The notes: a model not told the origin generated them from the letters alone. A DNA stretch of 64,000 bases from Gymnopus androsaceus JB14 (GCA_009733575.1 ML769445.1:124001-188000), one strand, 5' to 3'; shown: positions 35,018 to 47,909, counted from the first letter of the stretch. Numbers and translations are program-made.

Positions 35018-36731
35018 ATGTCTACACTGGCTCCGATTATATGCGACAATGGTACAGGATACTCCAAAGTCGGGTATGCTCTCAGTTTCTTTCGATATTG
35101 TATTGGTCAACTAATCATCGCCCAGGTTTGCCGGAAACTCTGACCCATCGTTGTAAGTCTTCAAGGATTCCCTTGTCGAATTCGGATTTAAATACAGAAC
35201 TATACAGCGTATTTCCCACTGCGATAGCTACTCGCGGACCAGCTTCACAACCATCTCGAGCTCCTCCTTTACCGTCGAAACCTGGACATCTGGCATCCAA
35301 ACGTGGAGTGGAGGATCTTGATTTTTTCATTGGCGATGAAGCTCTTGCCAATGCCAGAACGCCTGGATATGGCGTCCATTATCCGATTCGCCATGGGATG
35401 ATTGACAATTGGGATCATATGGAACGCTACTGGGAGCAAACGATCTTCAAGTATCTGAGAGCAGAGCCTGAAGATCATTACTTTCTGCTCGTACGTCCGC
35501 AGTCACATCTCGCAGCATCAATAGCGCTGACTTTACGCCGCAGACCGAACCTCCCCTCAATCCACCTGAGAACAGAGAACAAACCGCCGAAATCTTCTTT
35601 GAATCGTTCAACATCAAGGGTATCTACATTCGCTGTCCAGGCTGTCCTTGCTCTTGCAGCATCTTGGTCTTCCAACCGTGTTACCGATCGTACATTGACC
35701 GGCACTGTCATCGACTCTGGTGACGGTGTAACCCACGTTATTCCGTGTGCCGAGGGATATGTTATCGGGAGTGCAATCAAGCACATCCCCATCGCCGGTC
35801 GTGATATTACTAAATTTGTTCTCGACTTAATGCGTGAACGTGGAGAAACTACAGCAATTCCTCCAGAGGATGCGTTGCGAGTTGCTGGTAGGGTGAAAGA
35901 GAACTACAGCTATGTGTGTCAGGACCTCGTAGCGGAGTTCCGCAAGTACGATGTCGATCCATACAAATACTTTCAAAGATACGACGGTGAAAACAGCGTC
36001 ACCAAGCAAGTGAGCTATCAATCATTTTCATTTGCGCTCGTATTCATTCTCCTATAGAAATACAGTGTTGATGTCGGATATGAACGATTCCTTGCCCCCG
36101 AAATTTTCTTCAATCCCGAGATTTACTCTTCAGACTTCCTGACACCTCTGCCAATAGTTGTTGATGATGTGATCCAGCAATCACCTATTGATGTCCGTCG
36201 TGGTCTGTACAAGGTACGGAAGTTTGCGAACGATTCCGTCTCTCACTTTGACATTCTTTCGACTAGAACATCGTCCTTTCTGGTGGATCTACAATGTTCC
36301 AGCACTTCGGCGCCCGCCTCAAGCGAGACCTGAAGCAGATAGTAGACCGTCGTCTAGATGCCAGCGCCCTCGCCAGCGGCAGTGTCCTCAAGGTTTTTAC
36401 ATCTTCTTGTATCACATTTTCAATCTCTAATCGTCTTTAATCAGTCTTCTGGTGTCGATGTAGAGGTCATTTCCCACAAACGACAGAGGTGAGTATACAA
36501 TGGGTACCTTGATCATTCTCCATCTTACTTCATCCCATTCACAGATATGCTGTATGGTTCGGTGGATCTTTGCTGGCATCGCTCGTAAGTCCCACCCTTT
36601 CCGTAAATCTCGTTGTCCCTGATGACCTCGAACAGCCCGAATTCTACACTTCCTGCCATACCAAGGCGCAGTATGATGAGATTGGTCCCAGCATCTGCAG
36701 ACGTTATCAGATTTTCGGAAGTGCCACCTAA
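35018..36731 (+). CDS. ARP3: Actin-related protein 3 (Arp2/3 complex), one +1 frame break
   Basis: Nine exons: 35018-35073, 35126-35152, 35208-35490, 35544-36009, 36058-36213, 36267-36392, 36445-36488, 36545-36584 and 36636-36731, about 430 aa. Signatures are [119 protein letters not shown] and the final [16 protein letters not shown]. These fix the identity as Arp3, a nucleotide-binding subunit of the actin-nucleating Arp2/3 complex. One surplus C at about 35632 lies between GIYI and [12 protein letters not shown], a block that is nearly invariant in Arp3. All other exons join in phase. A true frameshift here should be lethal or require another copy. Confidence 0.92.
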
Positions 36732-37964
36732 ACGAACAATGTTCTATTACCTCACTGTAATTCTGAAATTGGAATGGAAAATACCGAGTTTAACCTGGGC
36801 GGCGAGAGTAAACGCTTTGATCAAATGCAGCAAAATCCGACCGTCACGATTAAAACCCAACGAACTTGTGGAATCCATTCTCTTTGACAAATCTACTTTT
36901 CTTCATTGCTCACTGGTCAAAGCCTGGGTTCGCTCATTCGAGAACGTGGCGAAAAAGCTCATCTTGAGACTTTAGCATTGAACACCTTCACCGGCAAGTG
37001 ACAAGTGGCGAATATCCAAATCTTATTACTGGCCAGATACTAGGTCCTGGACTTCCTCAGTCGGATGATCAATAGAATGGCGACAGTCCTCGGAGGAGGA
37101 TTCTCCCTAGTATTCCTTCTTGTCGAGCTTAGGCATACAATAGGATGATAAAACACTAACAGTCCTCGGAGAGCTTTCCCTATCCTCCCATCCCTGCCCG
37201 ACCTTCCTGAATACATTGTAGACACGCTGTGAGCAAATATGGGTTCCAGCTCACAGGGCACCGGTGCCAATCGACATGCATGGCATTTGAAGGACGCAAC
37301 TCTATCTGCAGATTGCATTGGCACCCTGACTCCACGACCCAAACTCATCCGACAGAAAAGATGTTGCAGTTCCTTCCGCCCCCTTGATATCTCTCAGGTC
37401 TTCAGCCTCCCCGTCTTGACCCCGGAATGATTGCCTTCCTGGCTCCCAGATCCGCGTGCAAATCCAGCACAGACTCGGAGAAGACACTATATCCGGAGAA
37501 CCTTCCTCGTTCTGGCCAGCGTTGGTGAGGAGGTACGCAGCGGGCGATCTTCATTTATTCTAGTTATCCTATACCTCAAGGCCACAGGCCTGACCAGTGA
37601 TTTAACACGCATCCTTCCCGATACCTACAAACACTACATGTAGCTTCACTAATCCCCAGAGACCCTTCTCGATACATACATTACATAGAATGGAGGTACA
37701 TATTTGTCGCATCTCCCGTGTCTTGGTACTTAGCCTTATCTACATGCACGTTAAAAGAGTTCAAAAAAACGCAGCGGGCGATATGTATGGCCGAAGGGTG
37801 CGCGTACTTACAGTAAAATCAACAGATAAGATAGGGGAGAGCGTCTATCTCTTTAGCGCCAATTGAGCGCTAGCACTACTAGCCTCGTTGCTACTGTAAC
37901 TTAGTACTTCGATTTGAACTGCACCATCTGAAGCGCAATGCCCATAGAGGAATAATCTAATCTC
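36732..37964. other. 1.2-kb stretch with unexplained coding-like fragments
   Basis: A plus-strand piece near 36935-36995 reads GSLIRERGEKAHLETLAL-NTFTGK. A second piece around 37440-37500 reads as proline/serine-rich. I cannot join them into a gene or name a family. They may be remnants. The last 150 bp before 37965 are the promoter of the TBC gene. Confidence 0.35.
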
Positions 37965-40900
37965 ATGGCCTCTACAACTCCCGTTCACTCTCATCCTCTC
38001 TTACCTGAACAACTTCCTTCATCCTCACGTTCTCGCAAGAGTCGATTAGCCGATTCCAATAACAACTCGGGCGACACTCTAACGTCAAACAACTATTTTA
38101 CGCTAAAAGCCCAATTAGAGAATTCTAATAACGGAAACTGGGATGGAAGTGTTCGCAGATTGGCCAATAATAGACGAAAATCGCCAGAACATGGCTCACG
38201 GCCTCTAGCAGCCGTCTTCAGCGATAACGGACCTCATACAACAATACCAGCAGCACCTTTGATTATCGTTGGCGCAGACGATCGCCAGCCATTGGATTTC
38301 CCGGTGGAAAACTTGGAACTTTCCATCGATCCAGCCATTACTAGCCGAATCTTAACCACAAAATGGCACGAATACTCGGACGAAGCAATCCAGTCTGCTA
38401 TTTCCAGTATCAGCGTCTCGGAAAGTCCAGCAGAAGTCTCTTCTCATCCGTATCACTCGGCGCTTAGAGTACTTTCTTCTGCGCTGAATAATCTCTCGAA
38501 GGCAAGGCTGGATCTTGAGCAGAGTAGGAAAGCGCTGGTTGAAAAGGAAAGCGCGAGACGGAGGAGGGCGGATGAATTTACAAGAGAAATGAAGGACAAA
38601 GAGGAGAGAGAAATTGCTAGACGCGTTGTCAAGCAGATTTTTGGTGACACAGACGATGAAGACGTTGGTCAAGGTCCGCACATCAAAAAACAACAGAGTC
38701 ATATGGTAAGTGTACATACTTCAATGTCTATTACTCCGCTAACAGCAGCTACCAGTCTCTTGTTGATTCACTCTCAGAAGCAATTGAAGACCAAGTCGAC
38801 ATCGCTCGCAGTTTGCCTCGGGAATCGGCTCTGCCATCTATCGTCGATGTAAATTTGAACGACGACGAAGAAGACGCAGCTTCTATCGCTTCGGTTTCCC
38901 GCATGCCAATAACTAAAGACGATCCTGCAGCTGAACCACCCCGCCCAACGAATACCATCGGAATCGGCGATTGGATGGGCTCATTGTGGGGTAAAAATCG
39001 TGGTCATAGTCGTTCTCGAACAGTATCCGAAGCTTCAACTGCTACGATTGCTACTATCAACGAAGAACCGCCTATTGCCAGACCCGGAGCACATCTCAGA
39101 CACCAACGGCGTAAGACAGCCAAAAGTGTGTTCGGTGCACTTGGTATATCGATATTAAATCCTTCTGTGACGTCAATAGAGGCTTTACCGGAGATAGACC
39201 CTGCAGAAGGGGAAAATACCGCGACGCCTGGAGATACACAGACTGAAGCTACTGCAGCTTCTGCTTCTACATCGGCTTCTTCTGCTACTCGAGAAGAAGA
39301 AGAAGTCACAGTAGCAGACGTCGATGATCGTGATAGTTTCTCCATACGCTCAGCTCGTACTACGTACACAACATATACGGCGACAACATCGTATACGAGC
39401 ACGAGTAACACCGGTTCTTCCACTGCTGGTCTTTCGACGTTATCATCACCCATTTTACCTGCTCCGCCGCATTTGACGACAAGTTCGGAGACGACCGAGT
39501 CCGAATTGTCCGCTACCTCTGGATTCAGTGTGGAAGACCGAGTCTTGCCGGCTCAAGTCCCAGACCCAGTCACGCTAATCCAAGGCTCCTCCCTCCGTGC
39601 CATCACCAACGCCACCCGAGTCATAAACACCACGACCTTTGATCCATCTTCAATCCTTAGTGATCCTGCTGAGACTGGAGAACTGATCAAACGACTCGCG
39701 ATGGAGTTGATAATGAGGGCGCGGGAGGAAGGTGTTGTTTGGAGGCAGGAGAGAACCAGACCCAAAGCAAAGCCTCGAAAGTCACTCCTTGCGAATGGGA
39801 ATTTCAACGAAGATTCTGATGCTGGTGCTGGCTCGCTTTCGGGAGGTACAGGCTCCGCCGACCCTACCGTTGACGCCGTTAGTCCGAAAGCTAGCACTAG
39901 CGACGCAGCGAAGAAGCTTTCCCGTGCTCTCGGTCTCGGATCTATAACTGACCTTCCAAACGGAATAGGCGGTCATAGTACATCATCCTCAGGCAAATCC
40001 ACTGCGCGCGCGCTGAAAAATACTCTACCCCTCCCATCGCCTTCCCTCTTTGGTGCATTTCCCTGGCAAACCCTGAGTGGTCGATCGAAGAAAGGGAAAG
40101 AGAAAGGATCTGTTTCGTCCGTGGTTGGGATTGGCGGAGACTCGTCCTCTTCTGGGTCCGGAACGCTATCCACGGCGAAAGCTGGGAATAATTACAACGC
40201 ATCCTCTTCTGCCTCGACGAACGATGCTGCAGCGGCAGGCGCAGGACCCAGTGCTCCTTCGGTTCCATTGGAATCCATACTTCCAGCCATCACCAAGCCT
40301 CCGACACAGTATCTGTCAGCACTCTCCCGGGCGTATACACCGTTGACGTCGAAGAACTTTCGATTCGATATCAATAGCAGTGGCCTTGTTGCCAATCCAG
40401 GCGTTGGAGCATTAACGCCTTCTTCAGCCAAGAGGTTTTCGTTTCCTCTTCCTTCTTCCGGCGTCGTAGGAGAATCCTACATGCACACTCAAACTCAGTC
40501 GTTGTTAACAGACCGGTATGGATTCATGTATGATGTATCACAGTACGATGTGCTGCTCCTCCTACGAGCACGACATTGTCAGTGTACCGCTCCAGCATGC
40601 TTGACGGGAGTTAAGATTGCGGACAGGGAGGAGGATAATGAGTGGCCTGGGGACTCGGACTCCGATGATGACGAAGACGCGAGCGAATTGGGAGCAGGGA
40701 AAGGGAAGATTGAGATTGTCAAGGAGGGGTGCGAGTGTGATGGGAGTGGAAATGGAGTTCGAAGTGGCGACGGGAATGAGGCGACTGAAGAAGGGCTGAA
40801 TAATTCTGACCAAGTTGATGCCACTGCAGACTTTGATGATGGGAAGAGTATCAAGAGCACTACCACGACTCAATCTACCCCAGCCAAATCCTCATCCTCT

Positions 40901-42348
40901 AAATCCCGATCCCAGAAGAAGAAACGTCTATCGATTTCATCATCACTCGTCCCATCATCCCTAACCACATCTACCACCTCCGTTCTCGCCGTCAACCCAT
41001 TTACTCCCCACCATGCATGTCCCAACACAGTTCGAAGACTTTTAGGTGATCTTACAGAAATACACGATAACCGACAACTAGGGCAAAGGAAGGAATGGGA
41101 TGCGTTTGTCAAGCAACGGAGCGCCAAGGCGCGTTCTCAGCAATCGCAGGCGATGAAAATCAACAACGGGAACGGTGGTGCTGTCAGCAGTGCAGCCGCG
41201 CTACTTGGTTTGGGTGTCAAATCCTACAACGCCGGAGAGGAAGACGAGCTCGACCATAGTGAAGGTTTGATTGGATTCGCTCAACTAGGATTACCGGCGA
41301 ATAAGGAGGAGAGGAAGGAGTTTGCCAAGTTGGTGAGGAAGGGGATTCCGCTTGTGTATCGGAGTAAGCTGTGGATGGAGTGTAGTGGGGGGTTGGAGAT
41401 GAGGGAGCCGGGGGTGTTTAGGGATTTGTTGGCTGAGGTTGAGAGAGAGAAGGAGAAGGCGGAAGCTGAGGGTATGAGTACCGCGATGGGTACGGGTGTG
41501 TTGGGAGAGATCGAGAAGGATGTGGGGAGGACGATGCCGTTGAATGTCTTCTTCGGTGGGGACGGGGCTGGAGTGGATAAGTTGAGGAGGGTGCTGATTG
41601 CATATAGTCGGTGAGTGTCTAGGCGACAGGTAGTGGCAGGCCGTGGTATTGACTTTCTCTAGTCGAAATCCAGCTGTGGGATATTGTCAAGGCATGAACC
41701 TCGTAACATCTACTCTTCTGCTCGTCCACGCGGATGAGGAAGAGGCATTTTGGGTTCTTTGCGCCCTCGTCGAGCGCATCCTTCCAGAAGAGTTTTTCTC
41801 TCCATCTTTACTTCCTTCTAGAGCTTGTCCGCTTGTTCTGTTGGATTTCGTCAAAGAATATGTACCCAAGCTTTACGCGCATCTTAATGATCTCGGGGTA
41901 GATCTGCCTGCGATATGCTTCTCGTGGTTTTTGTCTCTTTTCACGGATTGTCTTCCTGTCGAGGTAAGTTACTTTCCTACCTTTATGAAGGATAATCTAA
42001 TCTCACTCTCAAACAGACACTGTTCCGCGTGTGGGACGTCTTCCTGGTGGACGGTCTCGACGTTCTATTCCGAGTCGCACTGGCGATTCTTCGAAATAAT
42101 GAGGCTGAACTGTTGGGTTGTCAATCCATTCCTGCGGTTTACGTCGCCCTCGAAAACTTACCCACTAGGATGTGGGAAGCCGATAAGTTGTTGCAGGTCA
42201 GCATTTCTTTTAATTCCTCGTCTCTCTAGCGTTGATTTGACTTTCCGTTTCGTAGGCCGAAGTCGATTTACGGAGTACTATCTTGCATACAGACCTTGTT
42301 CAAAAACGAGAACATCATGTTGCTATTCTTAGCCAGCTATTGTCTTGA
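37965..42348 (+). CDS. TBC-domain Rab GTPase-activating protein, 1,389 aa
   Basis: Five exons (37965-38705, 38756-41610, 41663-41963, 42017-42196, 42256-42348), all in phase. The first about 1,000 residues are largely low-complexity (Ser/Thr/Ala-rich) with a coiled-coil near 200-245 (ARRRRADEFTREMKDKEERE) and a short acidic CxC/CxG segment (CQCTAPACLTGVK ... EGCECDGSG). The C-terminal TBC domain starts LVRKGIPLVYRSKLW. It carries the arginine-finger motif IEKDVGRTMP (IxxDxxR) and glutamine-finger motif GYCQGMN (YxQ), so GAP activity is expected. It continues DLPAICFSWFLSLFTDCLP and RVWDVFLVDG. It would accelerate GTP hydrolysis on a Rab in membrane traffic; the Rab is unknown. The long 2,855-nt second exon is uninterrupted, unlike several neighbours. 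Confidence 0.9.
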
Positions 42349-42939
42349 AGCCATTGACATCGACATTGACTCGTCTACACCTAATCTTCCAAGTAATGTG
42401 GCCACACTTCTATAGAGTTCATCTAACTTATTCATGGATGTCGTCGAACAGTCCGTGTTTTTCTTCTATCGTCAATCTAATTGCTGTATACTATATATAA
42501 TCTTACATGGACAAAAATGTTTCATCCGGGATTTTTGGTTGACTTGCTGAGGTCAGATTCAATATCGGCACACTAGTACGGACAACTCGATATATATACA
42601 TTTATCATTCTGCGAGTGTAATCTGTAGAAACTAATAATGATATCGATGTTCACTATTCGGGATATTGAAAGTCGATAGTTATTAACTCCTCGAGCATCC
42701 TCATATGACAGCCACTTATAGAGGACAGCTAGCGCTTAATACGTTCTTTTCTACTTCCACCATCAACGTGCATCAACTTCGCTTTTCATCTTGATATGGC
42801 GTCTTTTGTTATTTGGTTTATGCGAGTAGTTCTTCATATCAGACTAGGAGAAAGGGGTGAATCCATACTGAAATACGTGCGAAAAGCAACCTTGATAGAG
42901 AAAGGAAGGAAGGAAGGAAAGGTCTATTACACGGCATGG
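42349..42939. other. Intergenic stretch
   Basis: 3' flank of the TBC gene; AT-rich. Nothing recognised. Confidence 0.45.
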
Positions 42940-43250
42940 TCCAAGTACTGAACGCCGGTTCCAGAGCTTTCGGTGTGGCAAGCGTTATCTCTGGGACTCC
43001 CGCTAGCTGTAAGGACGAGCTCGCAATACACATAGTGGGTCGTCGCTGTGGATCCCTGAGGCAGTTTACGGGGCCGCCTAAAAGATTCTGGAGAATTGAC
43101 CAGAAGGTGGACCACATAACCAGACACTCTCACATTTCTGGAGCAAATCTCCTCGATCTCGATGCTGACACTCTTTTAAATCAGTTACGAGCTTCCAAGT
43201 CGATATCCGCCTCATGCTATCAAGTCTTTCGTCAACGTTACTTTACCTAG
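42940..43250 (-). pseudogene. Partial gene encoding a GTGVQYLDHAV tail
   Basis: Minus strand, about 43140 to the TAA at about 42946: an open segment VVHLLVNSPESFRRPRKLP, then THYVYCELVLTASGSPRDN and ACHTESSGTGVQYLDHAV-stop. Related C-terminal tails lie on the minus strand near 52.97 kb (TGVQFVDHVV) and 4.87 kb (TTGVHFLDLTM). I take this as the last exon or a relic of a gene family. No start, signal peptide or upstream exon is convincing. Confidence 0.35.
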
Positions 43251-43965
43251 TAGAAATGAAGCGTTGCGTCCTGTATGTGCTTGATTTGCTATAGTTTTAT
43301 CTGTGCGACGTACGAATCGATAACTCTTGATAGATGAAGGAAGGACTTCGGGTCACAGCGCCGGATGTGCAGAGGATTGATCTCTCCTCTACACTTCCTT
43401 TTTTTCACACTTGAAGAACTTGCCGGTTTATCACCCGGACCTGGGCCGTATTTGGTGCTCTTTTGTTGTTCAAGCTGTCGATGAGAGGAATGTGCCGCGT
43501 TGTCAAAGCAGATGGTGTATTGAGGTCAATGACCTTGTTACGCTGCCCGCGTATGTTCTGTTCTGTTTTTGTGGGTGTGAATACCAGGACCTGGTGCGTC
43601 TTGAGAGATCGCAGCACATTCTAACATCTCGACGGTTCGTTGGCACACTCTTGCAAGACGGCAACAGCCTCCATATAGGCACTCTCCAGGCTCCAGTTCT
43701 CTTTTTTGACTTTATTTGGCCTACGTAAGTGTACACGAGCCATACCAATATTTGGACCTTGGACTGAACGATATACCTTGTACTCGTCTGAATGTGTAGG
43801 ATTCGGAAAGATTTTTTTTTTCAAATTTGAAACTGCAGAGTAGCGGCCGACGCATGGTGACTGATACTTATCTACAGTTCTCTCGAGAATGCCCTGAATA
43901 TCGCACACTCCCTTCCTTCCTCCCCCCTCTACCAGCCTCTAGTACCGAGGTCGCTCTTCGTTTTC
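43251..43965. other. Intergenic stretch
   Basis: Overlapping open frames of 70-105 codons on both strands (for example 43411-43728 plus, 43621-43908 minus) lack motifs. The P450 promoter lies at the right end. Confidence 0.4.
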
Positions 43966-46166
43966 ATGCTTGTTGTCTTGCAGGTCCTGTTTACCGCCGG
44001 GGGATCTCTCGCGGTCTATGGATTTATTTTATTCGTTCGATTGCTCTACCGTGAGTACACATCAACTTTGCGCAACCTGCCTGGGCCGCCTAGCCCGAGC
44101 TGGTTCTTTGGGAATTTCAAGCAAATTCAAGCGACTGTGAGTAGTACTGTCCGTGATGATTCCAAAGGTGTGATTGACCTCTCTTCCGCGAAGGAAAACG
44201 CCATATTTTACGATAAATGGGTTGGAGAGTATGGTCCTACAATGAGATTCAAATTCCTTCTCAATGTGAGTTGTATCATATTTTCAGTTCGTATTTTACA
44301 AAGCATCTCGATAGACGACCCGCCTCTACACGATAGACCCCAAAGCTTTGAGCCATATACTCCACAATACTCACATTTACGAAAAACCCGAGCTGACGAT
44401 ATGGAACATGAATCGAATCTCTGGACCTGGGGGTACGTGATCTGGGCTCGTCTACGAATTTATCTTTGACGTTTCCCTTGTCCACTAGGCCTATTCACCG
44501 CTGAGAGAGATAAACACAAAGCTCAACGTCGAATCATGGTCTGTTATCCTTTCTCTCTTTCCGCAACTTGAGCTTACTCTCTCGTATCAGAATCCAGCTT
44601 TTGGCCCTGCACAGCTTCGTGAATTCACGAAGACCTTTTTCGAAAAGTCGGACGAAGTGGGTTCCGTTCAGTGAAAGATTAGCATGAATGGCCGTTAACT
44701 TCCATTAAGCTCAGAGACATATGGATATCACAAATCGAAGCGCAAGGAAATGTAGCTCGGATTGATGCAATGGCTTGGCTCAGTAGAATGACATTGGACG
44801 TGATTGGAACGACAGGTTTTTTTCTGCATAAATTATGCTTATGACAAAACATTTAAACATACTTTGCAGGATTCAACTACGATTTTCATGCCCTCAAGAC
44901 GGACAGCGATGTGAACGAGCTGAGACAAGCTTTCTCAATCATTTTCAACTCAGCCTTTCGTATCACTCCATGGATGATCGCGCAGGGTATGATACCTGCT
45001 TTCCGTCTACTAGTGAGCTTTCTTTGCAAGATTTTCGGTAGAGTCTCACTGGTGACCATTCAGCCCAGTGCGGGTGGCGCTGCAGTTCGTACCGCGCGGA
45101 GGACCATGGACCGTATTGGAAAGCAATTACTATCCGAAAGTAAGGCTTTCCTCAAAGCAACCGGTGAGAAGACGGATACAATAGACACAAGAGATCTTCT
45201 CTCTTTACTAATGCGTTCAAACATGAGCACGGATATCCCGGAAAATCAGCAAATGTCGGATGAGGAAGTGATAGCCCGTATGTTGTTTTCGTATTTTCAT
45301 GGTTTCTGGTGATCCAAGACTTTTGTCAGAGGTGCCCACCTTCATTGTTGCCGGCCACGAGTCCACATCGACAGCCACAACTTGGGCTCTGTACGCTTTG
45401 ACGCAACATAAAGCTGTTCAAGAGAAATTGCGGCAGGAATTGCTCTCAGTGCCTACAGAAATGCCAACGATGGAGGAGCTTAATTCACTACCCTATCTGG
45501 ACCTTGTAGTGCGGGAATGCCTGCGTTTCCATGCTCCGGTGCCTTCTACATCTCGGACAGCAGTGAAAGACGACATCCTGCCCTTGAGTATACCGTTTAA
45601 TGACGGAAACGGCAAAGAGTGCAACTACGTTCGGTAAGCTTTGTCTCACGTTGATATTAAAGCAATGAAACTCATTCAAGCTTGATTCTAGGATCACGAA
45701 AGGCCAGCTTATCGTCATTCCTATTCTTGCTGTAAACTTGTCCAAGGCATTATGGGGCGAAGATGCTCTGGAATTCAAGTCAGTGTAACTATTCAAATCC
45801 ATTCCAGATTCTAATCAAAACTAGGCCTGAACGTTGGGAGAAGATCCCAGATACTGTATCATCGATCCCAGGTGTCTGGGGGAGTATGCTGACTTTCTTT
45901 GGAGGCCCGCATGCTTGCATTGGATACCGTTTTTCTATTGTAGAGTACGTCCACCGGAAACTCATCTAATGTTTCATTCAACTAAACCATTTCTTAGGAT
46001 GAAGGCTCTTCTTTTTTCGCTGGTAAGGGCTCTCGAGTTTGATCTCGCAGTTCCCGGTGAGGAAATTGTCGCTCGCACTTCTATAGTACAGCGACCATAC
46101 GTCAGCAGTCATCTTGAAGTAGGAAGTCAACTTCCACTGCTGATCAAGTTGCACTCGAAGACTTGA
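43966..46166 (+). CDS. Cytochrome P450 monooxygenase
   Basis: Ten exons (43966-44265, 44315-44432, 44489-44538, 44591-44656, 44710-44815, 44870-45277, 45330-45633, 45692-45778, 45825-45944, 45998-46166) join in phase to 575 aa. An N-terminal membrane anchor ([21 protein letters not shown]) is followed by [13 protein letters not shown]. The I-helix oxygen-binding motif is [15 protein letters not shown] (AGxxT), the ExxR is ECLR, the PERW motif is PERWEKIPD, and the heme loop is [13 protein letters not shown] with the cysteine ligand. It is a microsomal P450 of the fungal type; the subfamily is not assignable by eye. It is intact and stands alone with no biosynthetic partners. It is convergent with the next gene (205 bp apart). 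Confidence 0.92.
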
Positions 46167-46371
46167 ACCCGACGAAGGGCATATTTATCATAATTGTTTT
46201 TCTATCTATGTGCAATGTTCCCAGTTCCCCGATCTATGGTTTACTGGTACATTTTCCTAGTTCAATTGAACACCGGCCCACCACACCACCTCACATCGCA
46301 TGTCCCCATAGCAGAACCTCAGCAGAATGTAGTAACTCCGAAATCAATATTTATAATCTAATCTTCTTGTT

Positions 46372-47909
46372 TCAGTGCGATTCTGCTACAGTGAGAAGAT
46401 GTAATTGAATTGTTGAATCATGCTGACCTTCCTCTTTCGCCCTTGCAAATTCTTTCTCCCACTCCTCACTCTCAATTTCATCCTCCAGCTGGTCCTTTTC
46501 CAATCTCATTGCCATCTTCCAAGTTTCTTCACCAATTTGTTCTTCATTTGCAGGGTCCTCAGCAATTTGAATGTCATTAATTTCTTCATCTGAAGACACA
46601 GTAGCGTTAAATTGAGAAGAAGGTCAAAGAACATCGTTATACCTTTTTCAGCAGGCATGACGACCACCCAAAGAACCCTTTTCGTTGCCCAATGCTCCAA
46701 CAGATCCATACCTGCCACTCGCCGTTCCGTCTTGCTCATTCCACTCAAGGCCTCTCTTCGCTGAGCCTTCTCCATTTTTCGGTAGGCTCTATGTTCCTTG
46801 TATCCTTCGCCATTATACCTCAGGCTTCGGCTTGGATGGTTTCCGTACGGATATCCCCTGCTTGCAAGACCTGCAGCCTGGATCTGCGCCCAAGCCCTCC
46901 TCCGCTTCTCGTTCTTCTTCTCAGCCCTATTATCAGTCCACTCGTCAAACTTGACTCCCCAAGAGTTTATTATCCCCATGATACCATCGGGCCTTGAAAG
47001 GGGCGGGAACCCTTGCGTTAGGATTGGAAGTGTTGCGCCAGGGTAGGTGTCTTCGAGGAGCGCCAGTCGTCGCATGAGAACCGGTGAGTTTATGGGGTCT
47101 CCCGGATACCCGGTAGGTGCTATAGGTGGAGGTTTGTCTGAGACCTTATGGATGATACGTGCCGCGATGGAACCAACGATAGGGAGGGGGTATTTCAGAA
47201 AAACTGTGCCAACACCACGACCAATTTTGCTCATGGTTTCCTTGGCTTTACTGGGTGTTTCGCTGGGTAAAGCAACCTCGCATCCGGGCGGGGCAACAAG
47301 TCGGAGCATGGCTTGAGTTGTACACAGGCGAACAGAAAGGCCGCGAGGTTGGAATATCTTGATGTTCGCAGCACGAAGATAACGGTCGGTCAATGTCTTT
47401 GAGAGAACATTTATTCCTATTTGTGCAGCGGCAGTCAACACTGTGCTTGTGATTATTGCCCACTCATTTGGGCTACAGCCAGAAAGATAATCAGATGAGT
47501 TGAACAAGACTGCTTGAACGACTTACAACAATCCTATTACTTGGCCAACAACATCAACAACCCTCAGGGGTGGGCTCGCAACAATCGCCAGATTCAATCC
47601 ATCGATGAACGAAAGAAACATCGCCTGCGTAATACCGACAGTTTCTAACTCAGGATTATACCCCCGCGCAAAGGCTGATGCGACTCGAGGGATGCATAGA
47701 GGTAAAACTTGGGGAACATCATCGGGACGGTATGGCGGAGCTTCTTTAAGTTCATCGGGTGGGAGGTAGGTCTGGATAAGAACACTGGCGTCCCGCGCGA
47801 GTTTACGATCAGTTGAATTCGTAGTCGATGAAGTCCAAGAGGGTCGAGTCGATGAGGTCGAAGATGGGTTATACTGTAAAGGTGGATATGAAGGAGATGA
47901 GTAGGACAT
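46372..47909 (-). CDS. Conserved fungal protein of unknown function, 476 aa
   Basis: Three exons, 47909-47527, 47472-46643 and 46589-46372, in phase. The protein opens MSYSSPSYPPLQYNPSSTSS, then DRKLARDASVLIQTYLPPDE, PLCIPRVASAFARGYNPELE and GITQAMFLSFIDGLNLA. A hydrophobic region follows with WAIITSTVLTAAAQIGINVL and IKIFQPRGLSVRLCTTQAML. The middle carries a basic KKNEKRRRAWAQIQAAG stretch, and the last exon is strongly acidic (EEINDIQIAEDPANEEQIGE). The layout matches a widespread uncharacterised fungal family (proline-rich N-terminus, membrane-associated GxG-rich middle). It may associate with membranes. The frame is intact. Confidence 0.75.

Noticed and set aside
35617..35660. Intron (GTATCT...TTGCAG) to explain the ARP3 frame break
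   Set aside because: It would delete the invariant [14 protein letters not shown] block, which is present when one base is skipped.
39004..39453. 149-codon minus-strand frame within the TBC gene
   Set aside because: It is a shadow of the Ser/Thr-rich coding strand, with no start context, introns or motifs.
20114..46166. Secondary-metabolite cluster (SDR, FAD monooxygenase, EthD, P450)
   Set aside because: The enzymes are spread over 26 kb among housekeeping genes such as ATG17, ARP3 and the TBC GAP. There is no backbone synthase or transporter, and the SDR is broken.
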